Source: a virus. Taken from it: 22,449 nt of DNA. Positions 12,679 through 21,434 of the stretch are shown piece by piece. The position numbers and the translations under genes are program-made. The stretch covers positions 1-22,449 of IMG/VR virus record IMGVR_UViG_3300049893_001189; one strand, given 5' to 3'. Position 1 is the stretch's first letter, and each line of letters begins with the position of its first letter. The notes under the pieces are model-generated. The model had not been told where the DNA came from. It worked only from the letters and a program-made list of their open reading frames with translations, and ran no database searches.

Positions 12679-15600
12679 ATGGCACTGCCCGACATTCAGG
12701 TCAATGTCGTTGTCAATCTCAAGGGCAACGAGAAGATCGTCGAACTGAATAAGTTGCTCGATAGCCTGATTACAAGGCAGCGCACACTCTCCAAGACCTC
12801 TCGGCAGGCTGCTGCGAGCCTCAAGGTGCAGGAGCGGGCCATCACGGCCAATGCCAAGGCCACCCGCAACTACACGTTGGCCCAGAAGGCACTCAACACG
12901 AGCGTTGGATCGGGCAACAAGAGCCTCCGGGCCTACGGGAACACCGCCAAGAGCCAGTACAAGGTGCTTGAGGGCATCGCACGCAAGGTGCTGAGCGTCC
13001 GCAAGGCCTTCAACTCGTCCATCGTGACCCTCCAGAGGATGCAGGCGGCCTACCAGAAGGCCGATGTGACCATCAAGGGCTTCTTCAACCGGCTCCAGCA
13101 CGCCGAGAAGCAGATGGACGCCCTCTTCCGTGCCTCCTATCGCCTGACCATGACCGGCCAGCGCATGATGGAGTGGGCGCAGATGGTTATGGGCGCCTTC
13201 GTGAACGTCAGTGAGGCGTGGGCCGAGTACGAGTTCATGCTGAACCGCGCTGCGGGCGCCCTGCGGCTGTTCAAGGGCGATAGCAAGGACGCTGCAGGCC
13301 TCTACAACGCCCTCAACGACGCCATCCTGACCGCTGGCGAGTCTCTGGCCCTGTTCCCTGCCGAGGAAGTGGCCAAGGCGACCTACTACTGGGCATCCAC
13401 CACCGGCCAGCAGATCACGAACCTCCGGGACATCGAGAAGTTGATGGGCGCGGTCAACCCGCTCATGAAGGCCGCCGCCATGACCCAGACCGACTACGAG
13501 TCGGTCATCAAGGGCACCTACTCGATCCTCGTCCAGTACGGCAGGAGCATCGCCGACGTTGAGGACGTGGCCAGCAAACTGTTCCAGACCACGCAGCGCA
13601 CCGCACTTGAGTTCAACGACCTGATCTCGTCGTTCAAGATGGTCGGTCCGCTCGCATCGAGCATGGGCGTGTCGTTTGAGGACGTGGCCCAGTTGCTCGG
13701 CCAGTTGGGCGATGCCGGTATCCGGGGAACGATGGCCGGTCGCGCTCTGCGCCAGACCTTCATCAAGTTGGTGCGTCCGACGGCCAAGGCACGCGAGGAA
13801 CTCGACGCCCTCTTCGGCGACAAGTACGGCAAGACCTTCTCCGAGGCCATCTTCCCCAAGGGCGAGTTCATCGGCACGACCAAGTACATCGAGATGCTCG
13901 GTGCTGCCCTCAAGGACATGACGACCGAGCAGAAGGGGGCGATCCTCGCCACCATCACCACGGCCAACGAGTTGCCGGTCATGACGGCCCTCATCGACAA
14001 CCAGATCAAGGTGCTCAAGGGCGACGTGACGGCGTGGGACAACGCCAAGACCGCGCTCGGTGAGTACGGCTCGGCCGTCGAGGACTTCAACAAGTCGTGG
14101 GGCATCCTCGCCGGTTCGTGGAAGGGCCTGACCTCGCAGATCGAGCGTGGCATCGAGGCCATCCGCATCCGGCTGGGCAAGGTGCTCGCGGAGGCCCTGA
14201 CCCCTGCGGTCGAGAAGGCCAAGGTCTTCCTCCGGGCCATCGAGGAGTGGATCGAGAAGAACCCTGAGATCATCTCGTTCATGATGAAGATCGCTGGTGC
14301 GGTCGCTGCCTTCTCTGCCATCGGTGGCGCAGTGCTCGCGACGACCGGCGCCATCGCTGGCCTGTTCGCGGCGTTCAAGTCCTTCGCCTACGCTCTGGCC
14401 CCGGCCGTCGCGCAGTTGGCGATCCTCGCTGCTGGCTTCTACGCCTTCATCACGGCCCTCAAGCGCAACTGGAACTACATCGTCCGCACCGTGACGCCGT
14501 CCCTCAAGCGTCTGCAGCAGGCTCTGGGCCTGACGGGCGAGGGCATGGACGGCATGAAGAACGCTGCCCAGCAGTTGTTCCAGCGGCTCCAGCCGATTTT
14601 CAACACCATCGTCCGCACGCTCGCCGACGTGACCGCTGCGGTCCTCGACTTCATCGCCGCCATCGCTGAGACCAAGTGGGCTGCCGACCTGCTCTTCGGC
14701 TTCGCCAAGGCCTTCGCGCTCGCGTTCGTTGCCAAGAAGGTGCTCATCATCGTCGGTCTGGCGAAGGCCTTCACGATCCTGCGGAAGGCCATCATGCTCC
14801 TCGGCCCGACCATGAGCGTGACTGCGACTGCTGCTCGTGGGCTCCGCGCTGCTCTGTCTGCGCTGATGAAGGTCGGCCCGATGCTGCTGGCGTCCGCTGC
14901 CATCATGGCTGCCGAGGCCATCGCGAGCATGGCCGACTCCGCTGGCATCCACATCCCCATCATCTCCGACCTGTTCGGTGAGGCTGGCGACTCTGCTCAG
15001 GATGCGGCCAACAAGGTGCGCGACTTCTACGACTCGCTTGAGTCCGGGAAGAAGAGCGCCGCGCTGCGTGCCGCGATCCTGCAGGACTCCGGGCTGCAGA
15101 GTGCGCTCAATCAGGCGCGGATGAACGCCTCGCCGAAGACCGCAACGAGCGCAATCACCGGCAAGCAGGAGACAATCTACCCGAGCCAGCAGGCCATCGA
15201 CGCCTACAAGACCCTCACGGATCAGGCCACGGCCGCCGAGGACAGGGTCATCTCCTCGCTGCAGCGTGTCGCCGACTACTACGGCACGTCCTACGACGAC
15301 GTGGTGGACACGACGCTCAAGTTCGTCAACAAGTACGGCATGAACATCCAGTCGGCCACGCGCATGACCGAGGAGTTCTTCAAGGCCACCGACGGTGGTG
15401 CCAACCTTGTGCCGAAGTCCATTGACGAGATGTGGAAGGCAGTCATGGACCTTGGTCTGAACTACAAGTTCAGCAAGGACGACCTGCAGAAACTCATGAT
15501 CCCGAAGGAGATGCTCGACCAGTACGCCCTTGAGCAGAAGGCCATGGCCGAGATCGCTCGCGCCAAGGCGCTCAAGGATGCTGGCAACACGGCTGATGCC

Positions 15601-16524
15601 TACAAAATCCTCGCCCCGATGAAGGGTGCGATGAGCGGCATGAGCCTCGACGTGGAGCAGGCCTTCAACTCGGTCTTCGACTCCATCCCGGTGGCGATCC
15701 AAGAGTCTGTTGACGAGGCCACTGCCGTCGCCGAGCAGGCTCCCTCCGACATCTACAACGCTTTCGTGACTGGCCTCAACTCACTTGGCGACATCGGCAA
15801 GGAGTGGAAGGGCCTCAAGAAGAACAAGAACCTCAACAAGACCCCGCGCCAGATTGTCAACGACATCATGGGCCAGTTCACCGATCCCAAGAGCCCGCTC
15901 AATCAGGCCCTCAACTCCAAGGCCCCTGCCCTCGTGGCATGGGGTGAGATGAAGGCCGCTGAGATGCAGGGCACCCTGATGACCACGCTCGGCGACTGGA
16001 CAGGGCCTCAGGGAAAGGGCGAGGGCAAGAACGCTGGCAAAGGCAAGGGGGACGTGCAGTCGCTGTTCAAGAAGTGGCTGCTCCCCGACGGCAAGAACGC
16101 CCTCAAGTTCAACGAACTGGAAGGCCCCGTGCAGGCGGCCATGATGGATGTCTACACGGGCGTGTGGGGCAACCTGCAGACGGCCAAGCCGACCGTGCCC
16201 GAAGGCTCCAAGACCGGCCACCCGGTCACCGACAAGATGATCTATGACCTGAGTCAGGCATGGTCGCCGTTCAAGTCTGTCCTCACGTCCGAGGTGCAGA
16301 CCAACGTCAACGAGCCCATCAACGACCTCTTCGGTTCCAACTTCACGTTCAAGGGCGGCAAGTTGACCGTCAACGCCACCGCCACCAAGAACGTCAACTT
16401 CAACCTCAGGATCACTGGGGGCACCAACCCCAACACCAACGCAGGTGCCGTTCGCTCCTCGCTGAACAACTCCAACTTCTCTGGAGCCATCACGCAGGCG
16501 GCGACTCAGGGCATCCTCCCCTAA
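12679..16524 (+). CDS. Tail tape measure protein
   Basis: This 1281-aa protein, the second largest gene here, sets tail length and is ejected with the DNA. Residues about 20-150 are helical/coiled-coil. Residues about 230-370 resemble the TP901-type tape measure core (MGAVNPLMKAAAMTQTDYES, FNDLISSFKMVGPLASSMG, GIRGTMAGRALRQTFIKLV). Hydrophobic, membrane-like stretches lie at about 530-597, 666-714 and 730-760, as expected for a protein that helps DNA cross the membrane. The C-terminal 500 residues are mixed, with a Gly/Lys-rich linker near 1110-1130. ATG 12679 has AGGTGA 6 nt upstream. At about 0.15 nm per residue an unprocessed protein would imply a tail near 190 nm. Confidence 0.93.
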   Translation: MALPDIQVNVVVNLKGNEKIVELNKLLDSLITRQRTLSKTSRQAAASLKVQERAITANAKATRNYTLAQKALNTSVGSGNKSLRAYGNTAKSQYKVLEGIARKVLSVRKAFNSSIVTLQRMQAAYQKADVTIKGFFNRLQHAEKQMDALFRASYRLTMTGQRMMEWAQMVMGAFVNVSEAWAEYEFMLNRAAGALRLFKGDSKDAAGLYNALNDAILTAGESLALFPAEEVAKATYYWASTTGQQITNLRDIEKLMGAVNPLMKAAAMTQTDYESVIKGTYSILVQYGRSIADVEDVASKLFQTTQRTALEFNDLISSFKMVGPLASSMGVSFEDVAQLLGQLGDAGIRGTMAGRALRQTFIKLVRPTAKAREELDALFGDKYGKTFSEAIFPKGEFIGTTKYIEMLGAALKDMTTEQKGAILATITTANELPVMTALIDNQIKVLKGDVTAWDNAKTALGEYGSAVEDFNKSWGILAGSWKGLTSQIERGIEAIRIRLGKVLAEALTPAVEKAKVFLRAIEEWIEKNPEIISFMMKIAGAVAAFSAIGGAVLATTGAIAGLFAAFKSFAYALAPAVAQLAILAAGFYAFITALKRNWNYIVRTVTPSLKRLQQALGLTGEGMDGMKNAAQQLFQRLQPIFNTIVRTLADVTAAVLDFIAAIAETKWAADLLFGFAKAFALAFVAKKVLIIVGLAKAFTILRKAIMLLGPTMSVTATAARGLRAALSALMKVGPMLLASAAIMAAEAIASMADSAGIHIPIISDLFGEAGDSAQDAANKVRDFYDSLESGKKSAALRAAILQDSGLQSALNQARMNASPKTATSAITGKQETIYPSQQAIDAYKTLTDQATAAEDRVISSLQRVADYYGTSYDDVVDTTLKFVNKYGMNIQSATRMTEEFFKATDGGANLVPKSIDEMWKAVMDLGLNYKFSKDDLQKLMIPKEMLDQYALEQKAMAEIARAKALKDAGNTADAYKILAPMKGAMSGMSLDVEQAFNSVFDSIPVAIQESVDEATAVAEQAPSDIYNAFVTGLNSLGDIGKEWKGLKKNKNLNKTPRQIVNDIMGQFTDPKSPLNQALNSKAPALVAWGEMKAAEMQGTLMTTLGDWTGPQGKGEGKNAGKGKGDVQSLFKKWLLPDGKNALKFNELEGPVQAAMMDVYTGVWGNLQTAKPTVPEGSKTGHPVTDKMIYDLSQAWSPFKSVLTSEVQTNVNEPINDLFGSNFTFKGGKLTVNATATKNVNFNLRITGGTNPNTNAGAVRSSLNNSNFSGAITQAATQGILP

Positions 16525-16535
16525 GCGAGTGACTG

Positions 16536-19500
16536 ATGCCGACAACTGCTGAGATTTACGCATCGAAGGATGCGTGCGCCCTCAAGGAACTCAATGCTTG
16601 GTCCGGCTCCGACAAGCACCTGCCTGTCGGGCATGAGGACTCCCTCGGGTACACCTACCGATCCATGGTGTACTTCCCCATCTCGTGGACTGGGATGACC
16701 GGCATCACGTCGGCCCGGATGTACCTGCGTGCCCACCGCTCGTCTGGCGGCGGCAACCATGTCTACTCGGACGACTCGACCACGAACCGGACGCTGGGCG
16801 TCTACCGCAGCACGTCCAACTGGGGCGAGGGCTCGACGCTGACCGAGCCCAATATGTCCACCACGCAGGACTGGAACTGGAACAACACGGCTGGTGACTA
16901 CGACACGGCTGGCGGCAACACCTACACCTTCACGACATTCAACGACGGGGCTTGGTACGACTTCGACATCACCAGCCTCGTCAAGTTGTGGGCGCCTACC
17001 AGCATCGGCGGCAGCGGCTACGCCAACTACGGCTGCCACCTCAAGAACAACTCGTCCGAGACCAACGACCTCTACGCCATGGAGTTCTACTCCTCGGAGC
17101 AGGGGTCGGGCTACAAGCCGTACATCAAGATCACCTACACGGACAACCAAATCCCCACGGCGCCCATCAACTGCTCGCCGGGCGGCACGACCAGCGGCAC
17201 GGCCACGGTCCTGTCGGGCCTGACGCCGACGTTCACGGGCCTGTTCCAAGACCCGGACTCTGGCGACACGATCACTGGTGTGCAGGTCATCCTGTACGAC
17301 GGCACAACGCAGGTCTGGGACTCCGGGACCGTGGCGACGACCAATGCCCAGTGGACCGTGCCCTACACCGGCCCGGCCCTGACCGGCAACAAGGTCTATA
17401 ACTGGAAGGCCCGCTGCAAGGACGCTGCTGGCGCATGGGGCACGCAGTACTCGTCGCTGCTCTACATCAAGCCCAACAGCACGCCACTGGCGCCTGTCCT
17501 CGCCCTCTCAGAGAGCCCGACCACCGATGTCCTGACGCTGACGCCTGCCTTCAACGTCACGCACAACGACCCGGACTCCTCGGACAATCAGGCCTACGGA
17601 TACCAGATCGTCATACAGACCAGCGGCGGCTCCCCGGTCGCTGACACGGGCGAGATTTCGCTCGGAACCCCCGCCACTACGGTCAACGTGCGCTACGGAG
17701 AGGGAACCCTGACCGGCAAGCCCGCGCTCGTCGCTGGCTCATCGTACCGCTGGCAGGCCAAGACCAAGGACGCCAACGGCGCATGGTCGTCCCTGTCAGG
17801 ATGGGCTACGTTCACGATCCACGCCACGGCCGCCCCGACCAACCTGTCTCCGACCGGCAACTTCGTGTCCGGCACGCTGACGCCCGTGTTCAGCGGCGCC
17901 CGGGGCAGCACGGACGATGCGCTGACCGAGGTCACGGTCGAAATCTACCGGACCTCCGACCTTGTCAACCCCTATGACTCTCAGGTGCAGACGGCTGGCG
18001 TCACCTCGACCGGCTTCTCGTTCACTTGGCCGCGCAGCCTTCTGAACACCACGGTCTACAAGTGGCGTGCCAAGGTCAAGACGGCCACCTTTGGCTACGG
18101 TGGCTGGTCGGCGCTGCAGGACTTCTCAATCGACACGAGCGGCCTGCAGATGACCGCGCCTGTCGGCACGGCCGTCAACAACGACCCTGACTTCACGCTG
18201 ACTCTCACCTCGTTCCGCTGGTTTAGGATCGAGGTCTGGACGAACGACGGCGTGACCAAGATGTGGGACTCGGGCGACGGCGACCATGGCTCGTCCGTCG
18301 GGTCCAAGACCATCAACTACGGCACCAACTCGGGCACCGGCTACTCGCTGGCACAGTCCACCCTCAACTGGGCCACCCAGTACAAGTGGCGGGCAAAGGT
18401 GTCCAACGTGTCCCTGTCCGACCTGCAGGGCAAGTCCTTCGGCTCCTACGCCTACTTCACGACCGACTCTGCCAACCCGCCGACCCTGACGGGCAGCGCC
18501 ATCGGCGGCGCGTGGATCACCACTGCCAACCCTGTCTTCGGCCTCACCCGTGGCGGCACCGACACCATCGCTACCGCTCGGGTCATCGTCTACCGGGTCA
18601 TCTCCGGTGTGGACACCGAGGTCTGGGACTCGGGCACGGTCGATGTCGCCGACGGCACCACAGCCACCATTACCTACGGGACCGGCGGCTCGGGTGAGAA
18701 CCCGACGGCTGAGCCCGCCCTGATCGGCGGCAGTACCTACCGCTGGAAGGCCCAGTACACCAAGGCCACCGGCCCGACTGGCGGCTGGTCTGGCACAGAG
18801 TCGTTCTACTTCAACTCGGCTCCCAACATCCCGACCGACCTGCAGCCCGACAACGGCGCGTGGATCAATGGGATCAACCCTGTCTTTGAGGCCACCTTCT
18901 CGGACCCGGACGTTGCCACCAAGGGCGACTACCCGACCGAGTGGGAGATCGTCATCACCACGGCGGCCGACGCTGCGGTTCGCACTTACTCGCAAACCAC
19001 GAGCCTCAACAACGGTCTCAACACTTGGACGTACAGTGGCTCGCCGCTCCTCGTCAAGGGCACGACCTACAAGTGGAAGACCCGCTTCAAGGACAGCAAG
19101 GGTGTCTGGGGTCCGTACTCCTCGGTGCGAACGCTCACCCCGACGACCGGGCCTGTCGGCACGATCACGTCACCGGCCACTGACTTCACTGTCGCGACCA
19201 ACCGGGTGGACTTCACCTTCGACTACTACTCCGAAGTCGGCTCTGCCTGCGCCTCCTACAAGTTGCTCGTCTACCGGACGGCCGACTCCAAGGAGACCGT
19301 GGCAGCGGGCATCCCCGGCAACTACAACAACGACACCACGCAGGACATCGGCCCGGCCTACAACTCGGGCATCCTGCCGCTCACGGTTGCCAGTGGCCAG
19401 AGCGCCACGGTGACCATGCCGTCAGGCTACACCCAGACCGGCTGGCGCTACCGCGCACGCCTCACCGTCTGGGACGTGAACGGCGTCCAGTCCACCACTG

Positions 19501-20222
19501 ACTACCAGCCCTTCATCATCAACGTCAACGCGCCCCCTGCGCTGGCCGAGATGAACGTCGCGCCTGATGACCAGTACTCGCGCATCCGGCTCGACTGGGA
19601 AACGCAGGAGACCGCTGAGCCTTCCGGCTTCGCGGGCTACCGTGTCTACCGGCGAGTCCCGGGCGACGATGACTTCACCGCCATTGCCTACATCAAGTCG
19701 TGGGCATCCAAGTCCTACGACGACTACTACGCTGGCAATGGCAACACCTACGAGTACACCGTCGTCCAGTTGAAGAACACGCCGGACGACGCTGACCTCT
19801 CCAGCCCGGCGTCCAGCATCGCCGCCTCGGTCCTCTCTGCTGATGACTGGATGGTCGTCGGTGCCGACCGCAGGCCTGAGCACATCTTCGTCCTGCCGGT
19901 CGTCGGTGAGGATCACCAGCGTCCGGTGCAGCAGGAAATCTTTGAGCCCATTGGCTCTGACCGCAAGGTCATCGCCCGTGGCGCAGTCCTCGGCCACGAG
20001 GGCAACCTTGAGTGCCAGTGGGTTGCCGAGGAGACCAAGACGGCCCGCGAGCAGACCGAGTACCTGTACCGGGAGCGCGGTCCGCACATCCTCAAGTCTC
20101 CCTTCGGTGAGGTGTTTGAGGTCGAGTTCGCTGGCCCCGCCAGTCGCTACTCGTCCGGCGGCCACCTCAACATGACCCTGTCCTACATCGAGACCAGCCA
20201 GAAGACCAGCGACCTCGGGTGA
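16536..20222 (+). CDS. Large modular distal tail protein (DNRLRE-Ig repeats-FN3-ring domain)
   Basis: This 1228-aa protein follows the tape measure, the usual place of the distal tail (Dit) gene. Residues 1-210 match the DNRLRE/CBM96-like carbohydrate-binding fold: RSMVYFPISW, ITSARMYLRAH, LGVYRSTSNWGEGST, WYDFDITSLVKLW, and FYSSEQGSGYKPYIKITY. Residues about 215-1000 hold seven Ig-like repeats, each ending in a (Y/W)-(K/R)-W-(K/R/Q)-A-type strand near residues 286, 403, 506, 614, 733, 843 and 967 (spacing 103-124). Residues about 1001-1100 look like FN3 (RLDWETQ, GYRVYRR, YEYTVVQLKN). The last 120 (RPVQQEIFEPIGSDRKVIARG...LKSPFGEVFEVEF) resemble a tail-ring domain. It probably forms a cell-wall sugar-binding adsorption structure. 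No signal peptide is seen. ATG 16536 is 12 nt after the tape measure stop. Confidence 0.82.
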   Translation: MPTTAEIYASKDACALKELNAWSGSDKHLPVGHEDSLGYTYRSMVYFPISWTGMTGITSARMYLRAHRSSGGGNHVYSDDSTTNRTLGVYRSTSNWGEGSTLTEPNMSTTQDWNWNNTAGDYDTAGGNTYTFTTFNDGAWYDFDITSLVKLWAPTSIGGSGYANYGCHLKNNSSETNDLYAMEFYSSEQGSGYKPYIKITYTDNQIPTAPINCSPGGTTSGTATVLSGLTPTFTGLFQDPDSGDTITGVQVILYDGTTQVWDSGTVATTNAQWTVPYTGPALTGNKVYNWKARCKDAAGAWGTQYSSLLYIKPNSTPLAPVLALSESPTTDVLTLTPAFNVTHNDPDSSDNQAYGYQIVIQTSGGSPVADTGEISLGTPATTVNVRYGEGTLTGKPALVAGSSYRWQAKTKDANGAWSSLSGWATFTIHATAAPTNLSPTGNFVSGTLTPVFSGARGSTDDALTEVTVEIYRTSDLVNPYDSQVQTAGVTSTGFSFTWPRSLLNTTVYKWRAKVKTATFGYGGWSALQDFSIDTSGLQMTAPVGTAVNNDPDFTLTLTSFRWFRIEVWTNDGVTKMWDSGDGDHGSSVGSKTINYGTNSGTGYSLAQSTLNWATQYKWRAKVSNVSLSDLQGKSFGSYAYFTTDSANPPTLTGSAIGGAWITTANPVFGLTRGGTDTIATARVIVYRVISGVDTEVWDSGTVDVADGTTATITYGTGGSGENPTAEPALIGGSTYRWKAQYTKATGPTGGWSGTESFYFNSAPNIPTDLQPDNGAWINGINPVFEATFSDPDVATKGDYPTEWEIVITTAADAAVRTYSQTTSLNNGLNTWTYSGSPLLVKGTTYKWKTRFKDSKGVWGPYSSVRTLTPTTGPVGTITSPATDFTVATNRVDFTFDYYSEVGSACASYKLLVYRTADSKETVAAGIPGNYNNDTTQDIGPAYNSGILPLTVASGQSATVTMPSGYTQTGWRYRARLTVWDVNGVQSTTDYQPFIINVNAPPALAEMNVAPDDQYSRIRLDWETQETAEPSGFAGYRVYRRVPGDDDFTAIAYIKSWASKSYDDYYAGNGNTYEYTVVQLKNTPDDADLSSPASSIAASVLSADDWMVVGADRRPEHIFVLPVVGEDHQRPVQQEIFEPIGSDRKVIARGAVLGHEGNLECQWVAEETKTAREQTEYLYRERGPHILKSPFGEVFEVEFAGPASRYSSGGHLNMTLSYIETSQKTSDLG

Positions 20223-20225
20223 CCT

Positions 20226-21434
20226 ATGTGGAGAGTTAGCACTCAGTTCAAGGAAGAACTCCGTAAGGACTCCCATACCGTTGCCTTCATGGCTCAGGTG
20301 CTCGACTCCTACATGAGGCCCGTCATCGGCGGCACGATCTACGATCCGCTGACCGCCAAGCGGGTGGGGACCAGCCAGTTTGAGAACATCATCGTTGATG
20401 GCTCTGTGGACATCGACGTTGACTCGGACATCCAGCGGTCCTTCACCATGACCATCCTCAACAGCAACGCAGAGTTCAGCCCGGACTCCCAGTGGGCCGG
20501 GCTGTTCTACGTCAACCGCATCATCCGCATCTGGCGTGGTCTGGTCATCAACGGCGAGCCCGAGTGGGTTCCTATCGGCACGTTCATGATCGACCACGCC
20601 GATGTGATCGTGGACCGCAACATCTCCACGGTCGTCCTGTCCGGCTCAGACCTGTGGAAGAAGTTCGCCAAGTCCCAGTTCTCAACGCCCGGCTCGTTCG
20701 CAGCGGACACGACGTACAACACCATCATCAAGGACATCGCCGCCGACGTTGGCATCTCTGCGGATGGCGAACTCGCCCTCGACCCGCTCTCCGACCGGGC
20801 CAGTGACGACAAGCGCATCCAGAAGAAGTTGGCCTACGAGCGGCTAGACAACCGGGGCGAGTTCCTGTCGGCCCTCTGCAGGAAGGCTGGCATCGACATC
20901 TACTTCGACCCGCTGGGCAAGTTGGTGACTCAGGACTTCCGCTCCTCCAAGGATCAGGCCGTCGTCTGGAAGTTCTACGACGCGGACGGCGGGATGCTCC
21001 TGTCACTCAACCGCTCGTTCAACGACGATCGGGTCTACAACCACCTCATCGTCGTCGGGACCGGCGACTCCAACACCGTCTACAAGGCCGAGCGCAAGGT
21101 GGACTCCACCTCGCCGGTCTCCATCAACAAGATCGGCGACCGCTGCAAGGTCATCGAGTCCAAGAAGTGGAACACGCAGACCGAGGTCAACAACGCTCTC
21201 AAGGCATACTGGGAGAAGTTCTCCTACTTCGATGAGACCCTTGAGATCGAGACCATCTGCAACCCGGCTCTGGAGGGCAATGACGTGATCTCCGTTAGAG
21301 AGACTAAGTTCACCGACCTTGGTCAGGAAGAGAACCTTGAGGGCAGGAAGTACCGGATCAAGCAGATGACGATCCCGCTCTCCTCATCGCGCTCCAAGAT
21401 CACGATGCGCGGCGCAACGGCGGTGGACGTATGA
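20226..21434 (+). CDS. Tail hub / tail-associated baseplate protein
   Basis: This 402-aa protein, by order (tape measure, distal tail, then this), corresponds to the tail hub (gp27/Tal N-terminal-like) that closes the tube and carries the fibres. Typical hub features are DGSVDIDVDSDIQRSFTMTI near residue 60, an entry-strand FYVNRIIRIWRGLVINGEPEWVPIGTFMID near 95-125, and VVLSGSDLWKKFAKSQFS (the D-x-W/x-x-K pattern). The C-terminal half has a second hub-like barrel (VYNHLIVVGTGD, NPALEGNDVISVRE). Start ATG 20226 is 3 nt after the upstream stop with no clear ribosome site, so it is probably coupled. It overlaps the next gene by ATGA (21431-21434). Confidence 0.77.
   Translation: MWRVSTQFKEELRKDSHTVAFMAQVLDSYMRPVIGGTIYDPLTAKRVGTSQFENIIVDGSVDIDVDSDIQRSFTMTILNSNAEFSPDSQWAGLFYVNRIIRIWRGLVINGEPEWVPIGTFMIDHADVIVDRNISTVVLSGSDLWKKFAKSQFSTPGSFAADTTYNTIIKDIAADVGISADGELALDPLSDRASDDKRIQKKLAYERLDNRGEFLSALCRKAGIDIYFDPLGKLVTQDFRSSKDQAVVWKFYDADGGMLLSLNRSFNDDRVYNHLIVVGTGDSNTVYKAERKVDSTSPVSINKIGDRCKVIESKKWNTQTEVNNALKAYWEKFSYFDETLEIETICNPALEGNDVISVRETKFTDLGQEENLEGRKYRIKQMTIPLSSSRSKITMRGATAVDV

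Noticed and set aside
12583-15702. 1039-codon open stretch on the minus strand opposite the tape measure gene
   Set aside because: It is a product of high GC and strong third-position G/C on the plus strand. It is dominated by Leu, Gly, Val, Glu, Asp, His and Arg runs, shows no domain, and would run against a clear tape measure gene.
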